A stretch of 64,000 nt of DNA, taken from Cyclobacteriaceae bacterium. GTDB lineage: Bacteria > Bacteroidota > Bacteroidia > Cytophagales > Cyclobacteriaceae. Below the pieces are notes generated by a model. That model was not told the DNA's origin. It searched no databases and worked only from the letters and a program-made list of their open reading frames with translations. The stretch spans positions 1 through 64,000 of the forward strand of contig JAHBTX010000003.1 in the NCBI GenBank assembly GCA_019638395.1. The letters run 5' to 3'. Position numbers and translations under genes: made by a program. This document shows positions 22,922 through 33,700 of the stretch, one piece after another (positions within the stretch are counted from its first letter, which is position 1; every line of letters starts with the position of its first letter).

Positions 22922-24160
22922 ATGTTACCCGCGCTGGAAGTAAAAGGAATCTCAAAGAAGTTTAACATTCGGCACGAAAGCCCATACCTGAGCTTGCGCG
23001 ATCGGGTAATGGATTTATTTAAACCTGCTCATACTTCGCACGAAGATTTTTGGGCTTTGCGCGATGTAAGTTTCGAAGTTAAACCTGGCGAATCGATTGG
23101 AATAATTGGTAAGAATGGTGCGGGTAAATCCACACTACTAAAAATACTTTCCAAAATTACACCCCCCACTCAGGGTAGTGTTATTGGTCGCGGTCGCATA
23201 GCCAGTTTACTGGAAGTGGGCACGGGGTTTCATCCGGAGTTAACAGGCCGGGAAAACATTTTTCTAAATGGCTCTATTCTGGGGATGAAGAGGCAGGAGA
23301 TTGCAGCTAAGTTTGATGCCATTGTAGACTTTGCCGGTACCGAACGCTTTCTGGATACTCCACTTAAACATTACAGTAGCGGTATGCAATTGCGATTGGC
23401 ATTTGCGGTGGCTGCCTTTTTGGAACCAGAGATTCTTGTAATTGATGAAGTGCTTGCTGTGGGCGATGCGGAGTTTCAAAAGAAGTGCATTGGTAAAATG
23501 GAAGATGTAAGCCGTAGTGGCCGCACTATCTTATTTGTAAGTCATAATATGGCGGCAGTACAAAGCCTTTGTACTACCTGCCTGTTATTGCAACGGGGTG
23601 AGCTAAAAGCAATGGGACCAAGTGCCGATGTGGTAACACAATACCTTACGTCATTGGATAGCCAGACGCTTGATGCGTCTGGTTATGTTGCGATTCATTC
23701 GGCTGAATCTGAAAAACCAATTCGTGCAATTGAAGTGTTATGCGATAACCAGCGGTCTGCAGTTGCATACATGGGGTGCGCATTGGAGATCCGGCTTTAC
23801 TTCAAAGCCAACGAATTTCTTACCACTCCGGTGTTGGGAATAATCATTAAGGACAATTACAGTACTCCACTTATAGGCGTTAATAATCGCCACTACAGTG
23901 GAAATTTTGAAACACCCCCTTTGAAGGAAGGATTTATTGCAATGAAAATACCCTATCTTAATTTGTTTGAAGGAACCTACCATGTAGATGTACACCTGGG
24001 TAATGAATTTAAAGACATTGAAGTTATACAAGACTGCTTTCAGTTTACCGTAGAACCATTATCGTTTTCAGGTTCGGGCGAGTTGCCACTAAAATCCCTT
24101 AACAGAATGTTCATGAAGGATATTACCTGGACACTAAATTCAACTAATCATGTGGCATAG
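22922..24160 (+). CDS. polysaccharide ABC exporter ATPase with C-terminal glycan-binding domain (Wzt type)
   Basis: The 412-residue protein has an ATPase domain with Walker A 'GKNGAGKST' (about residues 63-71), signature 'HYSSGMQLRLAFAV', Walker B 'PEILVIDEVLAVGD' and H-loop 'LFVSHNMAAV'. From about residue 250 a beta-rich Wzt_C-like domain follows ('SEKPIRAIEVLCDNQ', 'FKANEFLTTPVLGIIIKD', 'GTYHVDVHLGNEF'). In known O-antigen exporters this domain recognises the finished, end-modified chain. With methyltransferases next door, a terminal methyl or similar cap is a reasonable guess. The gene overlaps the next one by 11 bases. Confidence 0.9.
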   Translation: MLPALEVKGISKKFNIRHESPYLSLRDRVMDLFKPAHTSHEDFWALRDVSFEVKPGESIGIIGKNGAGKSTLLKILSKITPPTQGSVIGRGRIASLLEVGTGFHPELTGRENIFLNGSILGMKRQEIAAKFDAIVDFAGTERFLDTPLKHYSSGMQLRLAFAVAAFLEPEILVIDEVLAVGDAEFQKKCIGKMEDVSRSGRTILFVSHNMAAVQSLCTTCLLLQRGELKAMGPSADVVTQYLTSLDSQTLDASGYVAIHSAESEKPIRAIEVLCDNQRSAVAYMGCALEIRLYFKANEFLTTPVLGIIIKDNYSTPLIGVNNRHYSGNFETPPLKEGFIAMKIPYLNLFEGTYHVDVHLGNEFKDIEVIQDCFQFTVEPLSFSGSGELPLKSLNRMFMKDITWTLNSTNHVA

Positions 24161-24818
24161 CGTAGTCCGTAATGTAGCATTTCGGGTTTTGAAGTCTCGT
24201 GTTTTACCATACACGAAGTTTGAAGCGCAGACTGCCATACCCACACAAGCAGAAATTGGCAGCGCCAGCAAGATGTTGAAGCCTTACTATGATTATTACA
24301 TTGCCAATATTTCGAGAGCCGACATGGCCATGTCGCTCGAACTTGCAGTTTATGTGTATGCGTTATGCGAAAAGAAAGGATTTAAAACATTATTAGACCT
24401 GGGCAGTGGCTTTAGTTCATTCGTGTATCGGTTGTATGCGTCTAAGCATGAAGGCGTGCAGGTAGTATCGGTCGATGATGATGCACAATGGCTTGAAAAA
24501 ACCAGAATGTATTTACGCAGCCAGAATTTATCCGATGCACGGTTATTAACGCTTGAGCAATTTTTACAGGAACCAACAGCCAGGTTCGATTGTGTTTTGC
24601 ATGACCTTAACTTTGTAGAGGTGCGCATCAACTACCTGCAACACGTATTAGCAGCCACGGCAGACAAAGGGGTTTTAATTCTGGATGATGTACATAAGCC
24701 CGATTACCTTTATCAAGCTTTGGAAAAATTAAAAAAAGAATCAGTTACTATATATGATCTAAAGCCAGTAACACTTGATTCTTTTAACCGATTTGCATTA
24801 GCGGTATTAAGAGGTTAA
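24150..24818 (+). CDS. SAM-dependent methyltransferase-like protein of the glycan locus
   Basis: The 222-residue protein starts at ATG 24150, inside the end of the exporter ATPase gene. It shows a Rossmann methyltransferase pattern: 'FKTLLDLGSGFSSFVYRLYA' (about 73-92), 'VQVVSVDDDAQWLEKTRMYL' and 'FDCVLHDLNF' followed by 'GVLILDDVHKPDYL'. The DD pair and spacing resemble class I O-methyltransferases. The substrate is unknown; a role in modifying the exported glycan is inferred from the overlap with the exporter. Confidence 0.75.
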   Translation: MWHSVVRNVAFRVLKSRVLPYTKFEAQTAIPTQAEIGSASKMLKPYYDYYIANISRADMAMSLELAVYVYALCEKKGFKTLLDLGSGFSSFVYRLYASKHEGVQVVSVDDDAQWLEKTRMYLRSQNLSDARLLTLEQFLQEPTARFDCVLHDLNFVEVRINYLQHVLAATADKGVLILDDVHKPDYLYQALEKLKKESVTIYDLKPVTLDSFNRFALAVLRG

Positions 24819-24820
24819 GC

Positions 24821-25726
24821 ATGCAGCTAAGCATTATAATTCCTACTAAAGATCGGGCTTCGGTTTTTCAAAAAACCATAGCAGCAACTGTTCAGGCAAC
24901 GGCACATCTAGCTTGCCAGATTGTTGTGGTGAATGATTCAACGGAAAACATGCCAATCGTACCTGAAGCGGTTACGCTTATTCAAAATCCGGGGCACGGG
25001 GTTGCTTCGGCCCGGAATGCAGGAGCTAAATTAGCAAAAGCCCGGTTGTTACTTTTTTTGGATAACGATATTCTGATTTCAAAAGCCTCAATCGATCATA
25101 CATTGGCAACACATCAACAACTAGCTCATGCATGCATTAATCCGGATTGGGTGTATCCGGAGCAACTTCAGGAGCAACTTGCCAAAACTAGTTTCGGTCG
25201 TTTTTTGAAAACAAATAAAATGACCACGTTTGAAGGTTGGTATGGTGAAACCTGGAAATCAAATCAGTTGTTTCAATCCAAATCGGTAGCCAGTTTTCAT
25301 TTATCCATTTTGAAGGCAGACTTTGATCGGGTGGGGGGCTATACCGAAGGTTTTCCCCATGCTGGTTTTGAAGATTATGATTTTCCAAAACGTCTGAAGG
25401 CAGCCGGGCTAACTTTTTATATTGATAGCCGCATTCAAGTGCTGCACAATGAAGAAGATCGAATGGATGTTGATAATTGGCTAAACAATCAGCAGCGCAG
25501 AGCCGAAACCCGCAGGGTGGCCGTAAACATGGGCTATACCGAGTTAATACTTAATTATGCACCCTGGAAAGCCATCATGCTCCGGTTCATCAATCTATCA
25601 TACGCTTGTTGGCGTGCAGCTCTCGGGTTGCTTTCCGCTTTCAGGCTTGATTATATTTATATGAAGTGTATTTCGGTATTAGTGGCAGCCAGAATTTATA
25701 AGGGCTATAACCTGAATAAGTCATGA
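24821..25726 (+). CDS. glycosyltransferase family 2
   Basis: The 301-residue GT-A enzyme opens with 'LSIIIPTKDRASVFQKTIAA', has 'GVASARNAGAKLAKARLLLF' and the DxD-type metal site 'LDNDIL' (about residue 78), and 'GGYTEGFPHAGFEDYDFPKR' for acceptor/base binding, typical of the Glyco_tranf_2/GT2 'galactosyl' subgroup. It starts two bases after the previous stop and overlaps the next gene by four bases (ATGA), so expression is probably coupled. Confidence 0.88.
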   Translation: MQLSIIIPTKDRASVFQKTIAATVQATAHLACQIVVVNDSTENMPIVPEAVTLIQNPGHGVASARNAGAKLAKARLLLFLDNDILISKASIDHTLATHQQLAHACINPDWVYPEQLQEQLAKTSFGRFLKTNKMTTFEGWYGETWKSNQLFQSKSVASFHLSILKADFDRVGGYTEGFPHAGFEDYDFPKRLKAAGLTFYIDSRIQVLHNEEDRMDVDNWLNNQQRRAETRRVAVNMGYTELILNYAPWKAIMLRFINLSYACWRAALGLLSAFRLDYIYMKCISVLVAARIYKGYNLNKS

Positions 25727-26592
25727 ACATTACTGCCCGTGTTCGGGTCTTGAATTTTTTTCGGAATATTTTCCGGATTCCATTTTTGGAGCAGGCACTT
25801 GCAGGTTTAACGCAGGGTAAAAGTCCACAACATTTTTTCTCGCGGTTCGCACCCAATGCTTATCAATATGCACCGGGTACAATTCGTACGGTGCATCGCA
25901 ATGGTTTAACACTGCAGGTTGATGTGAGCGATTACGTAGGACATTTTTTATTTTTTGGGTTTAAGGATACAGCGCAGGATAACTTGTTTAAACTCTGCAA
26001 ACCTGGTTATCATGTTATTGATGTAGGAACCAACATCGGGTGGACGCTTTTAAATTTTGGTAGACTTACCCATACCGGAAGTGTAATTGGGTTTGAACCA
26101 GACCCATTCAATCACCAGGTCTGTAAAAAAAATCTCTCCTTAAATCCCTTAAGCAATATTCAACTTTTGCCGTTTGGGTTGGGCAATCAGGATAGTGAAG
26201 TGCAGATGGAGATTCGTACGCCAGGCAATAGAGGCGGAAACCGGATAGCACCAACAACAACTCACAATACGGTTGCGGTGCAGATCAGGCAGTTGGATTT
26301 GGTGGAGGAAGTTAAATTGCTTGGAGCAATTCATTTAATTAAGCTGGATGTAGAAGGTTATGAGTTGCATGTACTACGCGGGGCTATTAATTTATTGGCC
26401 AGGTATAAACCAACTTTATTTATTGAAGTTGATGATCATAATCTGAACGATCAGGGTGACTCCGCTCATTCGCTTATCATGTTTTTGGAAGAATTAGGAT
26501 ATACTTCAATACGGCATGCCGAGACCGGGCAGACCGTGGATCGAAATTTTGAGTTTGCCAATAGTCACTTTGATATAATCGCCCATGTGTAA
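25723..26592 (+). CDS. FkbM family methyltransferase
   Basis: The 289-residue protein has the FkbM SAM-binding pattern: 'YHVIDVGTNIGWTLLNFGRL' (about residues 91-110), 'GSVIGFEPDPFNHQVCKKNL', and the family hallmark 'IHLIKLDVEGYELHVLRGA' followed by 'PTLFIEVDDHN'. Members methylate hydroxyl groups of sugars or lipids. It is translationally coupled to both neighbours (ATGA at the start, TAATG at the end). Confidence 0.9.
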   Translation: MNITARVRVLNFFRNIFRIPFLEQALAGLTQGKSPQHFFSRFAPNAYQYAPGTIRTVHRNGLTLQVDVSDYVGHFLFFGFKDTAQDNLFKLCKPGYHVIDVGTNIGWTLLNFGRLTHTGSVIGFEPDPFNHQVCKKNLSLNPLSNIQLLPFGLGNQDSEVQMEIRTPGNRGGNRIAPTTTHNTVAVQIRQLDLVEEVKLLGAIHLIKLDVEGYELHVLRGAINLLARYKPTLFIEVDDHNLNDQGDSAHSLIMFLEELGYTSIRHAETGQTVDRNFEFANSHFDIIAHV

Positions 26593-27707
26593 TGAAAAAA
26601 ATGCGCATGGTCTATATTGTATCGAACGTTCAAAAATCAGTTGCATTTGAAACTACTGCGCTGGCTCTTAAACCCAAGTATGCCCTAACGTTTTTATTGC
26701 TAAACCCTGCTGGGTCTGAACTGCAGGATTTTTTGGAACAGAATGATATCCCGGTTAAGCATATTATTTATCGCGGAAAGCGCGACCTCGTGTTCGCCTT
26801 TTTTAAAGTATTCTTTTTCCTTTTGGTTAATCGGCCCCGGGTGGTACATGCTCACTTGTTCGATGCACAGCTGGTAGGATTATCAGCTGCGTGGTTAGCG
26901 GGTATTCGTATGCGTATTTATACCCGACACACCAGCAACTTTCATCACATCTATCATAAGAAAGGGATCAAGTACGACCGGTTGAGCAATCGATTGGCAA
27001 CACAGATTATTTCCATCAGTCAGGCAACAGATGTCACGCTGCTTCAATTGGAGAGCGTTCCGGCTTTCAAAGTGTTTAAAATTCCGCATGGATTTGATCT
27101 GAAACAGTTTGGTAATGTGCCGCAAAATCGGGTAGATGCAATGCGCGCAAAGTGGAAAATTCCGGTGCATCAACCCGTTATTGGAGTAGTAGCCCGGTTT
27201 ATTGAATGGAAAGGAATCCAATTTATTATTCCAGCTTTCAAAGCATTCCTGAAAGAATATCCGGATGCCTGTTTGGTTTTATGCAATGCTACCGGGCCGT
27301 ATAAGCATCATCTTGATTTGCTTTTGAAGGATGTGCCTGTTGCGAATAAGGTGATAGTTCCTTTTGAACCAGACATGGCCGCGCTTTATAAACTATTTGA
27401 TATTTACGTGCACACTCCGGTAAGCCCGCTGGTAGAGGCATTTGGACAAACTTACGTGGAGGCTTTGGCATCGGGAATTCCTTCTGTATTTACACAATCG
27501 GGTATTGCAGTTGAGTTTGTAACTCATAAAAAACATGCATGGGTAGTGGACTTTGAAAACACAGAATCTATCCTGATTGGATTGCGTGAGCTATGGAGAG
27601 ATAAGTCCCTGCGACACGAACTCGCGGAAAACGGTCGGCAAGTTGTAATTTCGCGATTCGGGATGCAGGATATGATTGACTCCTTGCACAAACTTTACAA
27701 TGCGTAG
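26592..27707 (+). CDS. glycosyltransferase family 4
   Basis: The 371-residue GT-B enzyme has 'VVHAHLFDAQLVGLSAAWLA' in the N-terminal domain, 'IPHGFDLKQFG', and the GT4 C-terminal pattern 'PVIGVVARFIEWKGIQFIIP' with 'SPLVEAFGQTYVEALASGIP' holding the E-x7-E motif that binds the nucleotide sugar. Its start shares a base with the previous stop, and its end overlaps the next GT2 gene by eight bases. Confidence 0.9.
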   Translation: MKKMRMVYIVSNVQKSVAFETTALALKPKYALTFLLLNPAGSELQDFLEQNDIPVKHIIYRGKRDLVFAFFKVFFFLLVNRPRVVHAHLFDAQLVGLSAAWLAGIRMRIYTRHTSNFHHIYHKKGIKYDRLSNRLATQIISISQATDVTLLQLESVPAFKVFKIPHGFDLKQFGNVPQNRVDAMRAKWKIPVHQPVIGVVARFIEWKGIQFIIPAFKAFLKEYPDACLVLCNATGPYKHHLDLLLKDVPVANKVIVPFEPDMAALYKLFDIYVHTPVSPLVEAFGQTYVEALASGIPSVFTQSGIAVEFVTHKKHAWVVDFENTESILIGLRELWRDKSLRHELAENGRQVVISRFGMQDMIDSLHKLYNA

Positions 27708-28584
27708 TCCATTTTTTAGTATAATAATTCCAACCTACAACCGGGCAGGTTTTATACTTAAAACGATTCAATCGGTTTTGGCGCAGCAATTTGAGGACTT
27801 CGAGGTTTTGATTGTAGATGATGGTAGCACAGATAATACAACTGAAGTTGTAAAGTCTGTTGCGGATAAGCGTGTTTTTTATTTTAAGAAAGAAAATGCT
27901 GAGAGAGCAGCCGCACGCAATTTTGGAATCAAAAACTCGAAGGGTGTATTCGTAAGCTTTCTTGATTCGGATGACATTTTATTGACTAATCACTTAGCAA
28001 CTGCATTCGATTTTATTCAAGCCAACAACCCTCTGGTATTTCACCAAGGGTACTTACTTCAAGATGCCGTAACCGGTAAAAAAAAATATCCACAACAAGT
28101 TGTAGATATCAATCAACAAATTTTGAGGGGTAATCTGCTGAGTTGTAATGGAGTCTTTGTTAAAAGCGAAATTGCACGGCAAAATCTTTTTAATGAAACG
28201 CGTTCATTATCTTCTTTGGAAGATTGGGAACTTTGGATTCGACTGGCAGCCCGATTTAAGTTTATGCACAACACACCAGTAACCTCGCTGGTTATAAACC
28301 ACGATTCCAGAAGTGTTTTTTCTGTTGACATAGAAAAGATAAAAACTAAGGCAAAGATTTTTGAAGACATTGTTAAGTCAGACACTGAGAACCAGCGTGT
28401 TTTTGGCGCACGTTTGAAACTCGTGTTTGCCAGTATTTCTACGTACGTAGCCTTGCACCTTGCTATGGCCCGCGCTCCCAAAAAAGAAATACGCCATTAC
28501 CTATGGCGCGGAATAACTCTTAATTCTGGTGAGATTTTGAAAAAACGGTTTTTGGTTATTTTGAAGTTTATCGTTGGATTATGA
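27700..28584 (+). CDS. glycosyltransferase family 2
   Basis: The ATG at 27700 ('MRSPFFSIIIPTYNRAGF') gives 294 residues and overlaps the previous stop by eight bases; a TTG 24 bases earlier is less likely. Motifs are 'VLIVDDGSTDNTTEVV' (first DDG), 'RAAARNFGIKNSKGVFVSFL' and 'DSDD' (metal site), and 'SSLEDWELWIRLA', the ED/ExW acceptor region. It is an inverting GT-A enzyme of the same locus and ends with a four-base ATGA overlap into the next gene. Confidence 0.9.
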   Translation: MRSPFFSIIIPTYNRAGFILKTIQSVLAQQFEDFEVLIVDDGSTDNTTEVVKSVADKRVFYFKKENAERAAARNFGIKNSKGVFVSFLDSDDILLTNHLATAFDFIQANNPLVFHQGYLLQDAVTGKKKYPQQVVDINQQILRGNLLSCNGVFVKSEIARQNLFNETRSLSSLEDWELWIRLAARFKFMHNTPVTSLVINHDSRSVFSVDIEKIKTKAKIFEDIVKSDTENQRVFGARLKLVFASISTYVALHLAMARAPKKEIRHYLWRGITLNSGEILKKRFLVILKFIVGL

Positions 28585-29795
28585 TAAGAAACAAGATTCT
28601 GGTGCTTACTTATTGGAGTTATCCGGACGCGCTTATTCAAACCTATACTTTGCCGTATCTTCGGATAATCCGGAAACTTGATTCTGTCGAATCCATTACT
28701 CTTGTAACATTAGAGAAGCATCGCGAAGTGTTGCAGGATTCGAATGCTAAAATCGCAACTACCTTGTATGCCGATAAAATCAACTGGAAACCATTCTATT
28801 ATCAGCCATTTGGCTTGCGTGGTTTATGGATGTGGATAAAAGCTGGTGTGCAGCTTTATCGGTTAATCAAAAAGGAAAGCATAAATGCCATCCATTGCTT
28901 TTGCACACCGCCGGGTGCCATTGGTTATGTGCTTTCAAAAATTACCGGCTGCAAATTAATTCTGGATAGTTACGAGCCCCACGCAGAGGCTATGGTAGAA
29001 AACGGAACCTGGAAGCGTAGTGGAGTTGCATTTAAATTATTATTTGCACTGGAAAGACTTCAAACGAAAAAGGCCGAAACGATTATTGCAACCACCACCG
29101 GAATGCATAAATATGCGCAGACCAAATTCGGTGTAACCATTCCAAAGTTTTATGTTAAGCCCGCATGTGTAGATTTGGATTTATTTTCTAAAACTATTCA
29201 AAAAGATGAAAAGCTGCTGAATGAACTTGAGTTAAATGGAAAAATTGTTTGTGTTTATGCCGGTAAGCTAGGTGGCATTTACTTGCGGGAAGAAGTTTTT
29301 GAGTTCTTTCAGGCTGCCGTAGAAAAGTGGGGCGATTTATTCAAGGTGTTGATGTTAACCAATCATACCAGACAAGAAATCGAAAAAGATTGTGCGTTGG
29401 TCAATCTAAACCCGGCAGTAATAATCACCCGGTTTGTACCTCATCACGAAGTGCCTCGCTACATGGCATTAGGAAACTTTGGAATTACACCCGTAAAACC
29501 AGTACCCACCAAAAAATACTGTACACCCATAAAAGATGGCGAATACTGGGCTCTTGGCTTACCGATAGTAATTCCTGCCAATATCTCGGATGATGCTGAT
29601 ATTATTTTGCGCCACGAAGCTGGTGCGGTACTAACCAAACTGACTAAATCTGAGTACGAACGGGCCTTATCAACAATCGATCTTCTCTTAAAACAGCCAG
29701 AGGATTTAACCCGTTCGCGAATCCGCAAGCTAGCCTCCACATACAGAAATTTTCAGATAGCAGAGCAAGTCTATAAATCAGTCTATTCGTACTGA
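28581..29795 (+). CDS. glycosyltransferase, GT4-like
   Basis: The 404-residue protein has an N-terminal GT-B domain ('LRIIRKLDSVESITLVTLEK', 'INAIHCFCTPPGAIGYVLSK'), a linker 'VKPACVDLDLF', and a C-terminal domain beginning 'GKIVCVYAGKLGGIYLREEV' with 'YWALGLPIVIPANISDDADI'. The E-x7-E motif is less clear than in the other GT4 enzyme here, so the family call is a little weaker. It is coupled to the preceding GT2 gene. Confidence 0.82.
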   Translation: MIRNKILVLTYWSYPDALIQTYTLPYLRIIRKLDSVESITLVTLEKHREVLQDSNAKIATTLYADKINWKPFYYQPFGLRGLWMWIKAGVQLYRLIKKESINAIHCFCTPPGAIGYVLSKITGCKLILDSYEPHAEAMVENGTWKRSGVAFKLLFALERLQTKKAETIIATTTGMHKYAQTKFGVTIPKFYVKPACVDLDLFSKTIQKDEKLLNELELNGKIVCVYAGKLGGIYLREEVFEFFQAAVEKWGDLFKVLMLTNHTRQEIEKDCALVNLNPAVIITRFVPHHEVPRYMALGNFGITPVKPVPTKKYCTPIKDGEYWALGLPIVIPANISDDADIILRHEAGAVLTKLTKSEYERALSTIDLLLKQPEDLTRSRIRKLASTYRNFQIAEQVYKSVYSY

Positions 29796-29800
29796 TTTGT

Positions 29801-29808
29801 TAATTTTG
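29801..29808 (+). promoter_or_regulatory. candidate internal -7 element
   Basis: TAATTTTG fits TAnnTTTG and lies 18 bases upstream of the SDR gene, where the tight gene overlaps of the operon stop. No matching -33 box is seen. Confidence 0.35.
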
Positions 29809-29825
29809 AGGCCTTTATTGATTTT

Positions 29826-30755
29826 ATGACCAAGATTCTAATTACCGGAGGTGCCGGATTTATCGGGAGTTCATTAGCTGAAAAATTATTGGCCAACCCA
29901 ACCTATTTTGTTGTACTGATTGATAACCTTTTGACAGGTGATATGCGAAAGGTACCGCGACAACCTAATTGTAAGTTTATAAAATGCGATGTAAACCATT
30001 ACCGCGACATTGCTGCTATCATGACTAGTTTTCAATTTGACTATGTTTTTCACTTTGCGGCTGTGGTTGGTGTAAAGCGTACGCTAGAAAATCCGGTGCA
30101 GGTTCTTAATGATTTGAGTGGAATAAAAAATATTCTGGAGCTAAGTAAGAACACAGGTGTAAAAAGAGTTTTCTTTTCCAGTTCATCCGAAGTTTATGGC
30201 GAACCGGTTGAACTTCCTCAAAATGAAGAAACCACACCGCTCAACTCCAGATTGCCGTATGCAGTAGTTAAAAATGTAGGCGAGGCGTTTTGTCGCTCTT
30301 ACCAACAAGAGTTTGGATTATCCTTTACCATCTTTCGGTTTTTTAATACTTACGGCCCGCGTCAAAGCACCGATTTTGTGATATCGAAGTTTATTAATGC
30401 AGCTCTTAATCATTCTCCCATCACTATCTATGGCAAAGGCTTACAAACCCGCACTTTTTGTTATATAGATGATAATGTGGACTGTATGATTAAAATTCTG
30501 GAACAGAACCTGATGGTAAACGATGTAATCAATATTGGAAACGACCAGGATTATACGGTTCTTCAATTAGCAAAGTTGATTATTGAACTAACAGGCTCTA
30601 AATCTGAAATAGTTTATTTACCCCCACTAAAAGAAGGCGATATGACACGCAGGCAACCCGATGCCTCCAAAATGAAAAGCATTTTGAATCGGGAGTTGTT
30701 AGCGTTGGAAGCGGGTATTTCAAAAATTTTAAAGGAGGAAAAATATTTTCTCTAA
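29826..30755 (+). CDS. NAD-dependent sugar-nucleotide epimerase/dehydratase (extended SDR)
   Basis: The 309-residue protein starts with the Rossmann motif 'ILITGGAGFIGSSLAEKLL' (G-x-x-G-x-x-G), has 'DYVFHFAAVVGV', the catalytic serine region 'VFFSSSSEVYGEP' and Y-x-x-x-K in 'RLPYAVVKNVGE', and 'FRFFNTYGPRQ' plus 'RTFCYIDDNV', as in UDP-glucuronate decarboxylase and UDP-glucose 4-epimerase-like enzymes. It should prepare a nucleotide sugar for the glycosyltransferases upstream. The exact product is not determinable. Confidence 0.88.
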   Translation: MTKILITGGAGFIGSSLAEKLLANPTYFVVLIDNLLTGDMRKVPRQPNCKFIKCDVNHYRDIAAIMTSFQFDYVFHFAAVVGVKRTLENPVQVLNDLSGIKNILELSKNTGVKRVFFSSSSEVYGEPVELPQNEETTPLNSRLPYAVVKNVGEAFCRSYQQEFGLSFTIFRFFNTYGPRQSTDFVISKFINAALNHSPITIYGKGLQTRTFCYIDDNVDCMIKILEQNLMVNDVINIGNDQDYTVLQLAKLIIELTGSKSEIVYLPPLKEGDMTRRQPDASKMKSILNRELLALEAGISKILKEEKYFL

Positions 30756-30761
30756 CAAGTA

Positions 30762-33700
30762 ATGAATTTGAGATTGATGTTGTTTGCGGGATTTACGTTA
30801 CTCTATTCCTTTGTGAGTGCGCAATGCCCCGTTAACAACTTTAACTTACCGGTAACAGCTTGTATAAACCAATCGATCCAACCTGAAAACCTGGCTGAGG
30901 CAGGTGAGTATTTATGGGATTTTTGTTCAGGTGACTTTAATAACGTGCCTGTTGCTAATCTGGGGTATACACTAAGCGCAGCCAACGGCCGACCGGATAT
31001 AGTTTTTGTGTTGGATGGATCGAAATGGTATGGGTTCGTAACCGGAACATATAGCAACTCCTTGTATCGCCTCGAGTTTTTGAATGGCGTTCATCAACCG
31101 CCAACACTGGTTCAGAACCTGGGTAATGTAGGCAATCTGCTCAATGGTCCAGGTCAGCTAAAAATTTTCAAAGAAGGAAATAATTGGTTTGGCTTAATTC
31201 ATAATACAACAAATGGAGAGTTGCTTAAACTTTCGTTTGGAGACAAACTTTCAAACACCATTTCAATAACAGTACTCGCTTCGGGGTTGGGATATATAAA
31301 TACCGGCATGGCCGTAGCTAAAGATGTTAACCATGGGTGGATTTGTATTCTCTCACAACCCGGAAATCATTTTACGATTCTGAGATTGGGTAACAGCCTT
31401 ACTTCCCCTTCCGCAGCCGACATTATTAATACAACAGAAGTTCCAAACCCGAATAGTTTAAGTAGCATTGATTTGATAAACGTGTGCGGCATGTGGCATG
31501 GCTTTGCTACCAATCTTGGTAATGGAAACGTATATCGTCTGGATTTTGGACCTTATCTTTTTTCGGCACCAGTCATCACACAAATTAATTCTCTGCCGGT
31601 AGCCAATCCCGGAACTTTAAGAGTAGTGAGAGAAGGAGAGGAATATTACTTTTTTGTAATTACGCTTGAAGGCACTTTGATCAAAGCAAAAATAGGAACG
31701 GATATTACAGCCATTCCAGAGGTTACCCCGGAAGGTACTCTGAATGGTGTATTACCTGCTAACTTATTTGGTTTGGGCCTAATCAAAGTTGATTCGCGTT
31801 GGACAATCGCAGTCATCAACCTGGCCAATGGTCAGGTTTACAACATTGCTTATCAACAGAACTGTCTTGCTAATCCTTTAACCTCAACCAGTGCTAATCC
31901 GATAATTAAGTACGAAGCGGCAGGTAATTACACAGTATCACTTGATGTAACAAATAACTTCGGTTCCTCGGTACAGGTAAGAGACCTCCAAGTGGTAGGA
32001 TTGATAGCTCCTGAGCCAATCATACAATCAAATGGTTTATGTGCAGCGCATCAGGTTGATTTTACAGTACAAAATCAAAGCAATATTACAGTATACTCCT
32101 GGAATTTTGGCGATGGCCAGAGTTCATCATTGGCAGAGCCGAATCACATTTATTCTAATGCTGGTACATATGAGGTATCGCTGCAAGTCACAGCCAGCAA
32201 TGGATGTTTGAATACATCGTCCACGGAGTTAATTATTTACAATGCACCCGTTGCAGAATTTGAGCTTCCTGCAAACAACCCGATTTGCAGCAATCAGGAG
32301 TATATATTTACCAACTCATCAAGTTATGATCTGAATAGCAATCCCGTTTGGGAATGGTACATCAATACCGAATCTGTTAGTAACCTTCAAAACCTGGTTA
32401 CAACTTTTAATGATAACAGTAATCGAGAGATTGTATTGCGGGCTTCAATTCCCGGCTGTGTTTCAGAGAAAACAGTTAATCTTTCAGCCATCCAAACAGG
32501 CCCCGCGTTTGATTTTACGGTTACCAATGGCTGCCAGCAAGAAACCATTAACTTAATCAATAATACAACAAGCCCTGTACTTGGATACACGTGGACATTT
32601 GGTGATGGCGGTTCCGCCACTGAAACCAATCCATCATATAGCTATTCTAATTTTGGGATTTATAACATAACTCTTTCTGCTAACAATGCCGCTGGCTGCT
32701 CAAATTCATTAACTAAATCAATCCAAATCTACTCCAAGCCAGCTGCCAACTTCTCCCTCGCACTTCCTCCGTTTTCTTGTAGCGGTGCAGCATCGCAGTT
32801 TACAGATTTAACACCTGCCCCAACAGATAGCAACATAACTTCGTGGAACTGGAACTTTGGCGACACGCAGAATAATACGGCTGCAATTAAAAATCCAACC
32901 CACATATATGCATCCGCAGGCGACTATTCCGTGAGTTTGAATGTAGCCACCAATTTTGGATGTTCAAGTGAAATCACAAAAACAATAACCATAGCGCAAA
33001 CGCCCACAGTAGATTTTACCAATACCGCATTGTGCTTGAATCAACCAGCAACATTTACACCAGCTCCAACAGCAGAAATAAAATCTTGGCTGTGGAGTAT
33101 GCAAAACCTAACCTATACTACACAGACTCCTGCACATGCATTTACAACAACAGGCAATCAAACCGTAACCCTGGCCGCCACAGGCAGTAACAATTGTGTG
33201 AGAATGGTTTCGAAAAGTCTTGTTGTTCCGGCTCCGGTAACAATAAATTTTTCGGATAACAGCACATGTGCAGGTAAGCCGGCCGAGTTTTCTGAAACTA
33301 CACTAACAGGAATTGATCCTGCTGTTAGTTGGAGTTGGGACTTTGCTGGTCAGGCATCGGCAACAACATCAACAGCTACACACATTTTTCCTTCAACAGG
33401 AAATTTTAATGTGCGCTTAAATTCAACACGACAATCCGGTTGTACGTATTCCCTTACGCGAAGCATTGCCATCAGCCAGGCACCGTTGGCTCAATTTTCA
33501 GTTTCGACAGAATCAGGTGGTGCTCCGCTACCGGTTGGATTTGTAAACACTTCAACCAATGCAACATCGTATCTCTGGAAATTTGGAGATGAAGACCAGA
33601 CCACCAGTACAGAATTTTCGCCTGTGTTCACCTATACAACATTAGGAACTTATCAGGCCGAATTGCAGGCAGCCAATGTAGTAGGGTGTACCGATAGCTT

